Of a DNA stretch of 64,000 bases, positions 17,513 through 26,182 are shown in pieces. The notes under the pieces are model-generated. The model did not search any database and had not been told where the DNA came from. It saw nothing but the letters and a program-made list of their open reading frames with translations. Location: the NCBI RefSeq assembly GCF_001425305.1, contig NZ_LMEE01000001.1, positions 849-64,848 of the forward strand, in the 5' to 3' direction. Every line of letters starts with the position of its first letter. Position 1 is the first letter of the stretch. Origin of the DNA: Phenylobacterium sp. Root1290. GTDB taxonomy: Bacteria > Pseudomonadota > Alphaproteobacteria > Caulobacterales > Caulobacteraceae. A program made the position numbers and the translations under genes.

Positions 17513-18117
17513 CCGCCGCTCCGGCGCCAATCTTCGGGCCGGGTGAAAGAGCCTCGCCACATGCGAGCCTTCTCGCGGCGAGCACGAAGCTCGTCGGAGA
17601 GGTACGCGCCACGGCTATAGCGAGTGTAGTCGAGCGCATGCCCCTCGCGCACGAGTCGGCCGGCGAGGTCCTCCCCGTCCGCCGAACATTGCGCCACGGT
17701 CCGGCCGTAGTGATCGATGTCCCGCTGATTGCAGGTCACGGCTCGGCCCGCGATCAGGTCCGACAACGCGGCCGCGGCCTGCTGTCCGCAGGCATACGGA
17801 CGCCCGGCCGCATCCTCGCAGCTTTGGTCGCGTTCAGGCGCATCTACGCCCCACAGTCTGACCCGTTCTCCACCGACGTCGAGTGTGTCGCCGTCGATGA
17901 TACGCGCCTGGCCCGCCGGTCCGGCGAGAGCAGCCGGCGGCGCGCGATCCTCGGTGATCACGAAGCCGATGGCCGCCCCGACGAGCACCGCAAATCCCAA
18001 AATTCCAAGCGGTAGCCGCGAACTGCGCCGCTTCAACGCTCGCGCGCCTGAGACGGCCGCGAACCGGGCTCGGAGTTTCGATGCGCGTGGGTTGGAACTG
18101 GCGGACCTGCGTCCCAT
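17509..18117 (-). CDS. Membrane-anchored thermonuclease (SNase family), second paralogue
   Basis: This 202-residue protein is a close relative of the one at 1406-2014: same length, same anchor (LPLGILGFAVLVGAAIGFVI), same catalytic landmarks (IIDGDT, RLWGVDAPE, YGRTVA) and nearly the same ending (RPEDWRRSGG). It has a good ribosome site, GGAGGCCGCG before ATG 18117. The two copies lie 15.5 kb apart in the same orientation, so they could mark a duplicated segment. The expected role is nuclease activity at the cell envelope. Confidence 0.85.
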   Translation of the reverse strand: MGRRSASSNPRASKLRARFAAVSGARALKRRSSRLPLGILGFAVLVGAAIGFVITEDRAPPAALAGPAGQARIIDGDTLDVGGERVRLWGVDAPERDQSCEDAAGRPYACGQQAAAALSDLIAGRAVTCNQRDIDHYGRTVAQCSADGEDLAGRLVREGHALDYTRYSRGAYLSDELRARREKARMWRGSFTRPEDWRRSGG

Positions 18118-18238
18118 CGCGGCCTCCGAGGAGAGTAAGCTCTACAATATGTTGCGAGCCTCATCTGGGAAAGCGAAGCCCCGCGGCGCAGCCGAGAAGC
18201 ACACCCTAGACGAGGTCCGTTTGCGGGAGCTCAGGCCC

Positions 18239-18270
18239 GACCGCTTCCGTCCCATGGCGGACGTTCGGGC
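18239..18270. repeat. Dispersed intergenic repeat, copy B (approximate limits)
   Basis: GACCGCTTCCGTCCC followed by ATGGCGGACGTTC matches copy A near 7226-7259 in about 26 of 32 positions. It sits in the gap between the nuclease and a small gene. Function unknown. Confidence 0.4.
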
Positions 18271-18486
18271 TTAGGCAGTTCTCGGCTCGAACTGACGTCT
18301 AGTGATCTTGAGATCGCTCCACCCTTGGAACTCTCTCCATCCAAGCTCCGGTCCTGCCAGAACATAGCCACGCAGCGGCGCGCCCATTCCGCCGCATTCG
18401 TATGGCTCGAGCTGAAAGTGGGCACCGTCGCACCCCAGTTCGACGACTAGACGCATACGTATGGCGTCCCAGATATCGAGACCCAT
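18271..18486 (-). CDS. Hypothetical 71-residue protein
   Basis: I do not recognise this protein. It has ordinary globular composition (MGLDIWDAIRMRLVVELG at the start, then LEPYECGGMGAPLRGYVLAG), with no signal peptide or membrane span. The main support is a strong ribosome site, GGGAGGGGACAA, directly before ATG 18486. It is divergent from the 311-residue gene at 18790. Confidence 0.5.
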   Translation of the reverse strand: MGLDIWDAIRMRLVVELGCDGAHFQLEPYECGGMGAPLRGYVLAGPELGWREFQGWSDLKITRRQFEPRTA

Positions 18487-18734
18487 TTGTCCCCTCCCGA
18501 GCTGTCTGAATGCTGGACCTCCGGTTGCCTGCTCGTGGGTCAGACTCTCACCCCTATCGGAATTTGCTTCACGCCGCTCCCCTCTCCACGACGATGCCGT
18601 CAGCCGGACCCTGCGCGTGATGAGGAAGCTGCAGCGTTCTTTTGTTTGGAGTTGGCCCTCGTCCAGGTCGCGGCCCAGCCGGAACTCCAGAGACTGCAGC
18701 CATACAGCATGGCGCTAAGTCGCATCTTTCTATT

Positions 18735-18763
18735 TTCACGTGAAGTGATACGTTTACGTAAAC
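18735..18763. promoter_or_regulatory. Two perfect palindromes in a promoter region
   Basis: TTCACGTGAA (18735-18744) and GTTTACGTAAAC (18752-18763) are both perfect palindromes sharing the core TNACGTNA, with centres 18 bases apart. They lie 27-55 bases upstream of ATG 18790. The arrangement resembles paired operator sites for a dimeric repressor, though no adjacent regulator gene is evident. Confidence 0.5.
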
Positions 18764-18789
18764 CACAACGCACACGTGAGGCAGGCACC

Positions 18790-19725
18790 ATGGAGTTTCG
18801 ATCCCCCACGGTGGCGGCGCAGCAGAACGCCGCCGCCATCACCTACCTGACCAAGTCGCTACGCGACCCCGCTGGCGGCCGGGCGGTCGTCCAGCAGTTG
18901 ATTGAGGAACTGGGCAACGCCACCGAGGGATATCCTGACTGGCACCCGATCCTTAGCTCCCCGCCCCGAGACTCGAGCCAACACGTTTCCAGCCTGCAGG
19001 AAATCAAGACCTACAAGGGTCTCGATCACACAATTGAGTTCGTCCGCGGATTTGTGACCTGCCCATATTCCGCAGAGGCGGCGGACCGGTTGGTGAGCGC
19101 CGTCAATTCGGTGCCGAACCTCGAGGCGCGTCGCCTCGCCGAGCCCCTCTATTCAGACCGGGCCTGCCCAGTTGTCGTCGCCGCGTGGGATGTTGAACTC
19201 GAAGCCGACGGCACGATCCGGAGCCGGGACGCCCTGCGGTGGTTCATCGCCCTCTCGGCGAGTGAAGCGGCCGACGCGCGGGTGGCAGAGACTTGGTGGA
19301 ACATCCGGACCAACATTCTTGGACGCCCACACGGGTCTCGCTCCTCGTTGTTCGTGAACCAGCACACGGGCGCACACATGCGTAAGATCCTCGAGGCGAT
19401 GAACGAAAGCGGCTTGTTCGGCCCGATCAAGGAATCATCGCTCGACATGCTCTCACAGAAGAAACGCGCCGCGATCGGCGAAACACTCATTCGCACGGCG
19501 GTGACGAATTGGGATCGAAGGGCCCCCTCCTTCACCTTCGAGTTACGGGGGGAAACCTGCAAGGCGTCGCTGCGCGACACGTGGGAAGACAACGAGGAGC
19601 TGTCGGTCCGCGTCGAAATCGGCGACCATGACCTATCCGTCTCGGGGTTCTACTACCCGGCGAAGGACAAAATCACGAACATCGATCCGCAGGGCAAACG
19701 TAAATTAGCCGAGAAATTTCTCTAA
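18790..19725 (+). CDS. Hypothetical 311-residue protein
   Basis: I do not recognise this protein. It looks soluble: no signal peptide, no membrane segment, mixed helices in the first two thirds (LTKSLRDPAGGRAVVQQLIEEL near the start) and a more beta-rich C-terminus (SVRVEIGDHDLSVSGFYYP). The start at 18790 follows GTGAGGCAGGCACC and lies behind a pair of palindromes. The next two genes run in the same direction, but the 187-base gap after it may hold a separate promoter. The setting near nuclease and ATPase genes suggests a mobile or defence context, which is an inference only. Confidence 0.6.
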   Translation: MEFRSPTVAAQQNAAAITYLTKSLRDPAGGRAVVQQLIEELGNATEGYPDWHPILSSPPRDSSQHVSSLQEIKTYKGLDHTIEFVRGFVTCPYSAEAADRLVSAVNSVPNLEARRLAEPLYSDRACPVVVAAWDVELEADGTIRSRDALRWFIALSASEAADARVAETWWNIRTNILGRPHGSRSSLFVNQHTGAHMRKILEAMNESGLFGPIKESSLDMLSQKKRAAIGETLIRTAVTNWDRRAPSFTFELRGETCKASLRDTWEDNEELSVRVEIGDHDLSVSGFYYPAKDKITNIDPQGKRKLAEKFL

Positions 19726-19912
19726 TACTTGGGGACGCACTCGCGTTGACACCCAGGAACTGCAGGCGCGAAAGCACCCGAGGGCGGTCGCATAGGAGGC
19801 CGCAAGAGCGGCAGGACCGGCGCCCTCCCGCCGCTTGGCCCTAACAAGGCCAAAGGAAGCATTACTTGCGGACGGGCAGCCTAGGTCCCAAATCGATATG
19901 AACGGAGGGCCC

Positions 19913-20497
19913 ATGAGTTCGACAGTCGGACGCGAGTTCTTGAAGTTCGAGGTCCGCGAGACCAACGAAGGCAGTGGCTATTGGCTGGATCGGCCGTGGG
20001 TCGACTCTAACCAACGCCCGGGCCTGCTCGCCGCGCAGATCGTTGCGGTTCCAGATGAGGGCGGTGACCACGGCCCGCTGTTCCCAGAGGGCAGTGGCGA
20101 CTTCATCGCGCGTTTCCGCGAAGCCCTCGGGGACACGGCGGGCCTCGCTGTCGCGATCCGTTCGTCCGACTACCAGGAACTGGCGCTCCATTCTAAGGCT
20201 TGGCGGCTTCCGACACTGATCCTGAAGTACGGGATTTTTCCGATCGCCTTGAACATCTTTGCCAATCGCCTCGATGAGCTGCTGCCCGGCCACCAGCAGG
20301 GTGACACCGCAGAGATGACGCTGATTATCGAAGGCCCGAATCACAAGGCGCTGAAGCTCGAATACAAAGGCGATCCAGCGCAGATGGCGCCAATGCTCCA
20401 GACCGCTATACCAAAATTCATCGACCAGCTCGACGCTGCGCCAGCCTCGCCGCATCAGGTCCACCCCAGCAAGCGGCGCCAGCCCGCAGTCGATTGA
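19913..20497 (+). CDS. Hypothetical 194-residue protein
   Basis: I do not recognise this protein. It reads as a compact soluble domain with alternating strands and helices (EFLKFEVRETNEG, LLAAQIVAVPDEGG, TAEMTLIIEGPNHKALKLEYKG). The start at ATG 19913 is preferred over ATG 19898 because GGAGGG lies just upstream of it. The stop overlaps the start region of the SEC-C gene, so the two are probably co-translated. No known motif was found. Confidence 0.6.
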   Translation: MSSTVGREFLKFEVRETNEGSGYWLDRPWVDSNQRPGLLAAQIVAVPDEGGDHGPLFPEGSGDFIARFREALGDTAGLAVAIRSSDYQELALHSKAWRLPTLILKYGIFPIALNIFANRLDELLPGHQQGDTAEMTLIIEGPNHKALKLEYKGDPAQMAPMLQTAIPKFIDQLDAAPASPHQVHPSKRRQPAVD

Positions 20498-20499
20498 GC

Positions 20500-21390
20500 A
20501 TGCGGCGCCCGCTCGCCTCTACGGTCCTGACGACCGTTATCCGGGACAGCATCGACCGGCCTTCGCTCACCTTTTGGCGGCAACTGGGTCAGAAGGCGCG
20601 CGTCAGGAAAGGTGGCGCCGCTGACGCGGTCGAGAAGAACCGGCTGTGGTTCGTCGGTGCCTATGCGCACGCCACCGAGCTTTACCTGGACGCGTACCGG
20701 AAAATGGGTCGCGGAGCGTTTTATCCCGGCTGGTGCGCGCTGGAGGACGCGGAGCACGCTTTCGCACGACTTGAAGAGAATCCGTTCATCCCGGAGCTAT
20801 CGGTGTGGGTTCGCCAAAGGGCGGATCTCGTGACGCTGTGGCAGTCGACCTTCCCCTACCGGCACTTCATCAGTCCGGCGATGATATACAAGCGCTGGGA
20901 ATGCTCGATCTGCGGGAAGCAAAGCACCCCGGTCGATCCCTGCGGCCACATTCCGAAGCGCGTCTATAACGGCGAGATGTGTTTCCGGCGCATTCTCGAG
21001 GCCCATCCTCGGGAAATGTCGATCGTCACCGATCCGGTGCAGAAGTACTCCGTCCTACAGCTCGACTATCGCTATGACACGGTCCAGTACGTCCTCGACC
21101 TTCTGCAGGGGCCGTTCCATCCCTGGTCGGGGGAATGGACCTACAAGCGGCATCTGCACACGAAGTTCGCCGATCACCCGCATGACGATGCTTGCCCGTG
21201 CGACTCCAAGCTGCGCTACGCCGAATGCTGTCTGCCGACCGAGGGGGTTCGCATGCCGCACTTCCAACTGGAGGTCGCCTGGCGTCCCGGCATGCCGTCG
21301 ATGGACGATATAATTCTTTTGCCTCGGCGCGGCAGGGAAGAGGGAACTGAAGATCGAACGGTTCGAGCCGTTGCGTTGCGAGGTCGCTGA
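20500..21390 (+). CDS. SEC-C motif zinc-binding protein
   Basis: This 296-residue protein ends with a SEC-C zinc motif (CPCDSKLRYAECC), the metal-binding element known from SecA and YecA tails. A second possible zinc site lies near the middle (ECSICGKQSTPVDPCGHIPK). The N-terminal half is helical. ATG 20500 was chosen; a TTG at 20494 forming a TTGA overlap with the previous stop is possible. Proteins with SEC-C tails are found with ribosome, secretion and defence genes, so the role here is open. The next gene begins after a 148-base gap. Confidence 0.65.
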   Translation: MRRPLASTVLTTVIRDSIDRPSLTFWRQLGQKARVRKGGAADAVEKNRLWFVGAYAHATELYLDAYRKMGRGAFYPGWCALEDAEHAFARLEENPFIPELSVWVRQRADLVTLWQSTFPYRHFISPAMIYKRWECSICGKQSTPVDPCGHIPKRVYNGEMCFRRILEAHPREMSIVTDPVQKYSVLQLDYRYDTVQYVLDLLQGPFHPWSGEWTYKRHLHTKFADHPHDDACPCDSKLRYAECCLPTEGVRMPHFQLEVAWRPGMPSMDDIILLPRRGREEGTEDRTVRAVALRGR

Positions 21391-21538
21391 CGAGGCGTTG
21401 CGGGGGGCTCCGCTCGAAGGGGGCGTCCGAGACCCCGCGAGGGCTCGGGCGCAGGGGAGGCCTTCACCTTTCGGCGACCAACAGCCCTAGATTCAAAGTA
21501 TCGCGTAGCCATCGGCAGCGTCTTCATCGGGACCAGAC

Positions 21539-23044
21539 ATGTTCAAAGGCACATTGTCGGGGCCGCCCCTCACCTCCGCGATGGACAGCGAGATCGCGCG
21601 AATGGTGCATGGGATTGCACAGCAGTTGGCGCACTATGACCCGGTTGTGACGCCGCAAAGCTGGCATCGAATCCTCCAAGGCGCGGAGGAGCTGATCAAC
21701 TTCATGACCGAGCCTCTAGATGATGAGGCGTTGCACGACGTTATCGCCACCATGCCGCTGATGATGGCGATCGGCCCGCGGCGGAGCTGGCTCGAAACAA
21801 CCATCCGTGACCTCTACGATGGCGGCATCGAGACGCGGATGCTGGAAGTCCTCCAACTGGTCCAGGCCTTCGACATGGCCTGTTCCGCGCACGGGCTACA
21901 GCTCGGCCTGGCGACGGTGGCGCACGCGGTCGGCTATCTTCACACCCGCCGACGTCGAATGGTGTCGCTCCTCTATGTGCTGCCAAAGGCGTGCCAAGGA
22001 TCGACAGTGGCAAAGACCAGCTATGACCTGATGGCCTTCATGACCCTGATCGAACTCGGCGCAGGCACGGTCGTCGATCTCACGCAGTTCCGGATGCTCA
22101 ATCAAGTCTTCCCCGATTTCGCGTTGCAGTCTGATGGGGTTTCCTACCGAGCCAGCCGCACAGCTGAGCTTCTGGACCCAGGCGCCATGGATGCGGAGCG
22201 GGTGTCGGTGACCGATATGGTTACCTACGGCGTGACGGGTGCCTTCCCAGAGCGAACGAGCCTGGATCCGCGGCGGCTCCTCTCCAAGGCGGAGGTCGTC
22301 TACCAGGTGGCATTGATCGAAGCGGCCTACGCCGAGTTTGACCTCGATCAGACCAGCTTCCGGCCGGTATCCGAATTGATTTTGCCGCTATTGAGAGGGC
22401 CGGAGAGCCACGTCGTGACGGTGCCGGCCGAACCGTTTCTTGCGGCTGTGGATGTCCTGGCCTCACGCTGGCCGGGCGTCAGCCGATCCGTTTTCGTCCA
22501 CGATGGAGCCGACTACAGTGAAGCACTCAACGGCCATCAACCGTTCATACACATCGAGGACCAGTTGGTGACGAACGTCACCCTACTGACCCGCTTCCTG
22601 AACAACTGGAAAAACGTCGCCCTGGCTCGCAAGAAGCGGTTTCAGATCCGCTCCGGCTTCCTGTTCGAACGAAAGGTCAGTGGTATCCTCGCCGCGGGCG
22701 GGTTCGACATCGCAAAGGTCCGCCGCGTCGAGCGCCGGGAATTTGATGTGGTTACGACCCGAAGTGGCGTGATCCACAATTTTCAGTGCAAAAACACCTT
22801 CATCGACGGCCGACTCATCGAAGGTCAGCCCGCGCGATATGCCCGGTTCAACAATGCGGTCGTCAGCAGTCACCGCCGTGCCCTGGCAAAGGAAAGAGGG
22901 CGGGAGCACCTTCTCAAGGCGGAACTCGGTCTGACCGAGGTCCGTCACTATGTCGTCACCCGCTTCCCCGTCCTGTGCAACGACGCGGATATCATTCCGT
23001 TCGCGGTGCTCGACCGCTGGGTCGACAACGCTTCTAGGGCTTGA
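21539..23044 (+). CDS. Hypothetical protein with C-terminal Mrr-like nuclease core
   Basis: In this 501-residue protein the first 360 residues are mainly helical and unrecognised. The last 140 carry a restriction-endonuclease-like core: FLFERKVSGIL (E378), REFDVV (D403) and FQCKNT (Q416, K418), matching the D-x(n)-(E/Q)xK form of Mrr-type enzymes. The gene converges on the PHP-ATPase gene at 23034 with an 11-base tail overlap, a close packing suggesting a shared module. A DNA-targeting defence role is inferred from the fold and neighbour. The ribosome site (GGGACCAGAC) is weak. Confidence 0.6.
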   Translation: MFKGTLSGPPLTSAMDSEIARMVHGIAQQLAHYDPVVTPQSWHRILQGAEELINFMTEPLDDEALHDVIATMPLMMAIGPRRSWLETTIRDLYDGGIETRMLEVLQLVQAFDMACSAHGLQLGLATVAHAVGYLHTRRRRMVSLLYVLPKACQGSTVAKTSYDLMAFMTLIELGAGTVVDLTQFRMLNQVFPDFALQSDGVSYRASRTAELLDPGAMDAERVSVTDMVTYGVTGAFPERTSLDPRRLLSKAEVVYQVALIEAAYAEFDLDQTSFRPVSELILPLLRGPESHVVTVPAEPFLAAVDVLASRWPGVSRSVFVHDGADYSEALNGHQPFIHIEDQLVTNVTLLTRFLNNWKNVALARKKRFQIRSGFLFERKVSGILAAGGFDIAKVRRVERREFDVVTTRSGVIHNFQCKNTFIDGRLIEGQPARYARFNNAVVSSHRRALAKERGREHLLKAELGLTEVRHYVVTRFPVLCNDADIIPFAVLDRWVDNASRA

Positions 23045-25928
23045 GGGCGTAACGCCTTTCACGGTCATGGAAGGCGGACTCGCCGCCTTCGAGGATGCGA
23101 CAAACCTTGGCGCGGATACCGTCTACGGGCCGATTGTCCTCAAGGGGACCGGCCGCGTAGCTGATGGCTGGCAGGCCGTTGGCCTGCCGGCCGCAGGCGG
23201 CGACTATCACCTGCTCGGCGTCGGTGTTCACGACTAGGTTCGGATTGTGGGTGATTAGAATTATCTGACGGCGACGTTTCGCGGTCCGGAAGTAGTGGAC
23301 CAGCAGGTCGTAGATCGACTCGCTGTCGAGGTTCTCTTCCGGCTGGTCGATGATCAACGGCCGACTGTCGTCAGTATCCATTCCCAGGTAGAGGATCAGT
23401 AGCACGATCCCCTTTGTGCCCGGCGACAGCTTCTCAAGATCGGTCGCGTTGTAGCGCAGGCCATAGGTGAGTTTGATGTGCTCGGGCGAGAACAACCAAT
23501 CGAGCACATCGGTGGGGCTGGCTCCCTTGCGCAGCGCCGCTGACTGCGCCTGAAAGGCGCCATTGAAGGGTTCGACGAACTTCTCCATGGCTTCGGCGAT
23601 CCGTTGCGGATCGCCCGAACGCCAGGCCGGCCCCAAGGTGTCCTTGATGGCCGCGGTAAGGTCGCCAACCGGCGTTCCGGTGCGACGGTCGAAAAGGGCG
23701 TCGCCGGTCGCTATCCAGGCGGCCGCATCGACGTCCCATCGGATGTAGAATTCGAGGCTCTGCTCCTGCTTGCGGCTGGTCTGAAGCCGCTGCCGGATCG
23801 GCCCGTAGAGCTGCTCCAGGATGTCCTGTTCCTCACGCAGGTTTTCGAAGTAGGTCTTGTAGGTCTCCATCCGCTCGGCCGGGAGTGCCCGCCGCCGCTC
23901 CATTTCTGGTCCCTCGATCCGGGCGATTTCCTCGCCCAACCGGGTGATTTCGACATCGATGGCGGCGAGCCGCTTTTGAATGCCGTCGATCCGTTCGCGC
24001 AGCGCTCGGTCGGCGGTCAGTTGGCCGTTTAGCCTGGCGATTGCGGCCTCGACGCTGGCAACTGTGTCAGCGCCCGGCGCGTCAGGGTCGCCCTGGCGTG
24101 CGCGGATCGTTTCATTGATGCCGCGCTCCACCGCCGCGAGCGGCCGCTCCGTGTCGCCGCCGAACTTTGGTTCGAAGAGCTGACGCGCCACCTCATCGAG
24201 CCCGAGTTCCACGAGCTTGGGCGTGATGGTGTTGTAAAACCTTCGCATCTCGCGAGCAAAGGCCGCCGTTTCGGCGCGGATATCGCCGATCTTCACCAGT
24301 CGCTGTTTGTCGCTGGCGGTCGCCGCCTGCAGCGCAGAGAGCTTCGTGCGCGCCTCAGCCATCGCCGCCTGCACCTTGGCGTCCTCGGCGTTGATCGCCG
24401 GTGGCATCTGCCCTCTCAGGCTGACAGACTCCGCCTGCAGGGTGGCAACGCGGACCTTGAGTTCGCCCAGCTTGGCTGCCCTGGCGCGCAGCTGGTCGCC
24501 TTCGCGGATCAATTGCTGAAGGCGCGTCACGATCCGATCGCGATCGGTGCGCAGCGCGCTCGTCTTGATGGAGCGAAGTTCGCCGAAGTCGGTGGCGTTC
24601 AAAGTCTCGGTCGGGTCTAGGGCGGCGAATACAACCGCCTCCACTTCACGGACCAGCTCGGCCCCGACATGGTCCTCGGCGCACAACCGCTCGACGAACC
24701 GCTGTGAAAGATACCGAACGGAATCGCCCTTGTAAGGCCCGTCGCCCAGCCGATGGGTCGTCGTCTTGCCGTCCTTCCACGTGAGCGTGACGGTCACGGC
24801 GTCAAGGTGGCGCTCGACCTTGCTGAGGAACGAAGCGTCCTTGGCCGGCGCGGAACTGCCTGCGGCGGCGCTGATCAGCTCGGCGAGGGCCGATTTTCCC
24901 GAACCCTTCTGCCCGATCACCGCGACGATGCCGGGATTGAGCAGCAGGGTTTGCGATCCGAACCAGCCGCCTGGATCGGCAATCGTGATGCTGTCGATGA
25001 CCCGGCTGCGGTCATGCATGTCCGGCGGCGCGGCACCGATATAGACGCGGTCGCTGGGTTCGAAGAGGACTTGGCGCAGGCCTTCATATGTCGGATCGGC
25101 CTTGATCCAGCAGAAACGATCGTGGTCGGGCTTGAACAGCCTGGCGAGTTCGTGGGCGTCGGATCCGTGGACACACGGCTTGATGCCGCCGACCTTTTTC
25201 AGCTCCGCCTCTGCGCTTTTGTCGAGGCCGAGGTAGAAGTCCCGGTCCTTCGGATTGCCGGAAAAGATCATCCTCGAAAAGCGGATGATCTCCTCGCGCA
25301 GCGCTCCGAACCCGTCGGTCAGCGGCAGGCCGCTGAGGCCATCCGTCCCGCTATTAGCGACGGCGACCAGACTGTTGTGGGCGAGCCAATGCTCATTGCG
25401 ATACCATTCCTCGATCGCTTGGAAGGGAACCTTGAATTGTCCGATCCCATGGCGCAGCGCGGCGCTGTCGTCGGTGATCGATGTGTCGTGCGCGCGGCCG
25501 AGCGCCATGAGGTCGCCGGGGATGCAGGCGAACGGTCGCCGATTGTAGGTGAAGGTCAGCCGTCCCAGGGCTTCGAGGATATGCCGCTCATGATCGGGGT
25601 CCGTTGGATCGATGAGAATATGGATGTTGATCGCCTTGCCTTTGGTTGTCTCCGGCGTCGCACGAAACTCAATGTTGGGGATTAGCAGGGCGATGTTGGC
25701 GAGGCGGCCCGACGCCTTCTCACGCCGTATTCGCGAGTAGTTCTCGATCGACATATAGTCGGTCACGCCCATGACGATGACATCGTCTTGGCCTTCGATC
25801 GCCGTCAGGTAGCTATCCCAATCGCCCTTGAAGCGATCCGCCATGGCGGTGCCTGGCGTGTGGACATGCAAATCCCAACGCCGCCACTCCGATCCCCGCT
25901 CCAGCACCCGCCACCCCCGAACCGCCAA
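23034..25928 (-). CDS. PHP-domain AAA/SMC-like ATPase (TrlF-like, probable defence gene)
   Basis: This 964-residue protein has an N-terminal PHP-type metal site (DLHVHTPG, 19-26, with a later HGSDAHE), an ATPase head with Walker A GQKGSGKSAL, a long coiled-coil middle rich in A/R/E/L, and a C-terminal Walker B (LIIDQPEENLD) plus ITHNPN switch. This layout is that of the TrlF family of AAA-like ATPases, often found in phage-defence regions; PHP domains are phosphoesterases or nucleases. The longest reading begins with TTG; a GTG at 25907 behind GGGGGTGGCGG is an alternative. It overlaps the nuclease-like gene at the 3' end. Confidence 0.75.
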   Translation of the reverse strand: MAVRGWRVLERGSEWRRWDLHVHTPGTAMADRFKGDWDSYLTAIEGQDDVIVMGVTDYMSIENYSRIRREKASGRLANIALLIPNIEFRATPETTKGKAINIHILIDPTDPDHERHILEALGRLTFTYNRRPFACIPGDLMALGRAHDTSITDDSAALRHGIGQFKVPFQAIEEWYRNEHWLAHNSLVAVANSGTDGLSGLPLTDGFGALREEIIRFSRMIFSGNPKDRDFYLGLDKSAEAELKKVGGIKPCVHGSDAHELARLFKPDHDRFCWIKADPTYEGLRQVLFEPSDRVYIGAAPPDMHDRSRVIDSITIADPGGWFGSQTLLLNPGIVAVIGQKGSGKSALAELISAAAGSSAPAKDASFLSKVERHLDAVTVTLTWKDGKTTTHRLGDGPYKGDSVRYLSQRFVERLCAEDHVGAELVREVEAVVFAALDPTETLNATDFGELRSIKTSALRTDRDRIVTRLQQLIREGDQLRARAAKLGELKVRVATLQAESVSLRGQMPPAINAEDAKVQAAMAEARTKLSALQAATASDKQRLVKIGDIRAETAAFAREMRRFYNTITPKLVELGLDEVARQLFEPKFGGDTERPLAAVERGINETIRARQGDPDAPGADTVASVEAAIARLNGQLTADRALRERIDGIQKRLAAIDVEITRLGEEIARIEGPEMERRRALPAERMETYKTYFENLREEQDILEQLYGPIRQRLQTSRKQEQSLEFYIRWDVDAAAWIATGDALFDRRTGTPVGDLTAAIKDTLGPAWRSGDPQRIAEAMEKFVEPFNGAFQAQSAALRKGASPTDVLDWLFSPEHIKLTYGLRYNATDLEKLSPGTKGIVLLILYLGMDTDDSRPLIIDQPEENLDSESIYDLLVHYFRTAKRRRQIILITHNPNLVVNTDAEQVIVAACGRQANGLPAISYAAGPLEDNRPVDGIRAKVCRILEGGESAFHDRERRYALKP

Positions 25929-26058
25929 TTGCGATAACTTGGTTCAACAAGCGGCTTTGAGCCAGGGGTCAAAAGAAAGCAGGCCCGCTGCGGGCGCACT
26001 GGATTTGGTTTCTAGCTGTCCGGAGAGCGGACCGTCTCAAAGTCCGCTTTGAGCCCGA

Positions 26059-26079
26059 GGCTGACGCGCGGCGTCAGCC
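26059..26079. terminator. Perfect hairpin (9-bp stem, 3-base loop) in a gene-free gap
   Basis: GGCTGACGC and GCGTCAGCC pair perfectly around GCG. No T-run follows, so it may be a terminator working by structure alone or a repeat-element hairpin. It lies in the gap between the PHP-ATPase promoter side and the 3' end of the lactonase-like gene. The rest of that gap holds short pieces resembling the AGTCCGCTTTGAG type of intergenic repeat. Confidence 0.4.
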
Positions 26080-26182
26080 GGAGAGCAGACCTACTGATGG
26101 TCTGTAATGAGCCCCGAGCGGACCTAGCGGTATCTAACAGCCAGTCGCTAAACGCCTTGAGCCGATGCTCCGCCCGCGCGGC

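Noticed and set aside
24753..25685. Plus-strand open frame of 310 codons
   Set aside because: Antisense to the PHP-domain part of the TrlF-like ATPase; no motif of its own.
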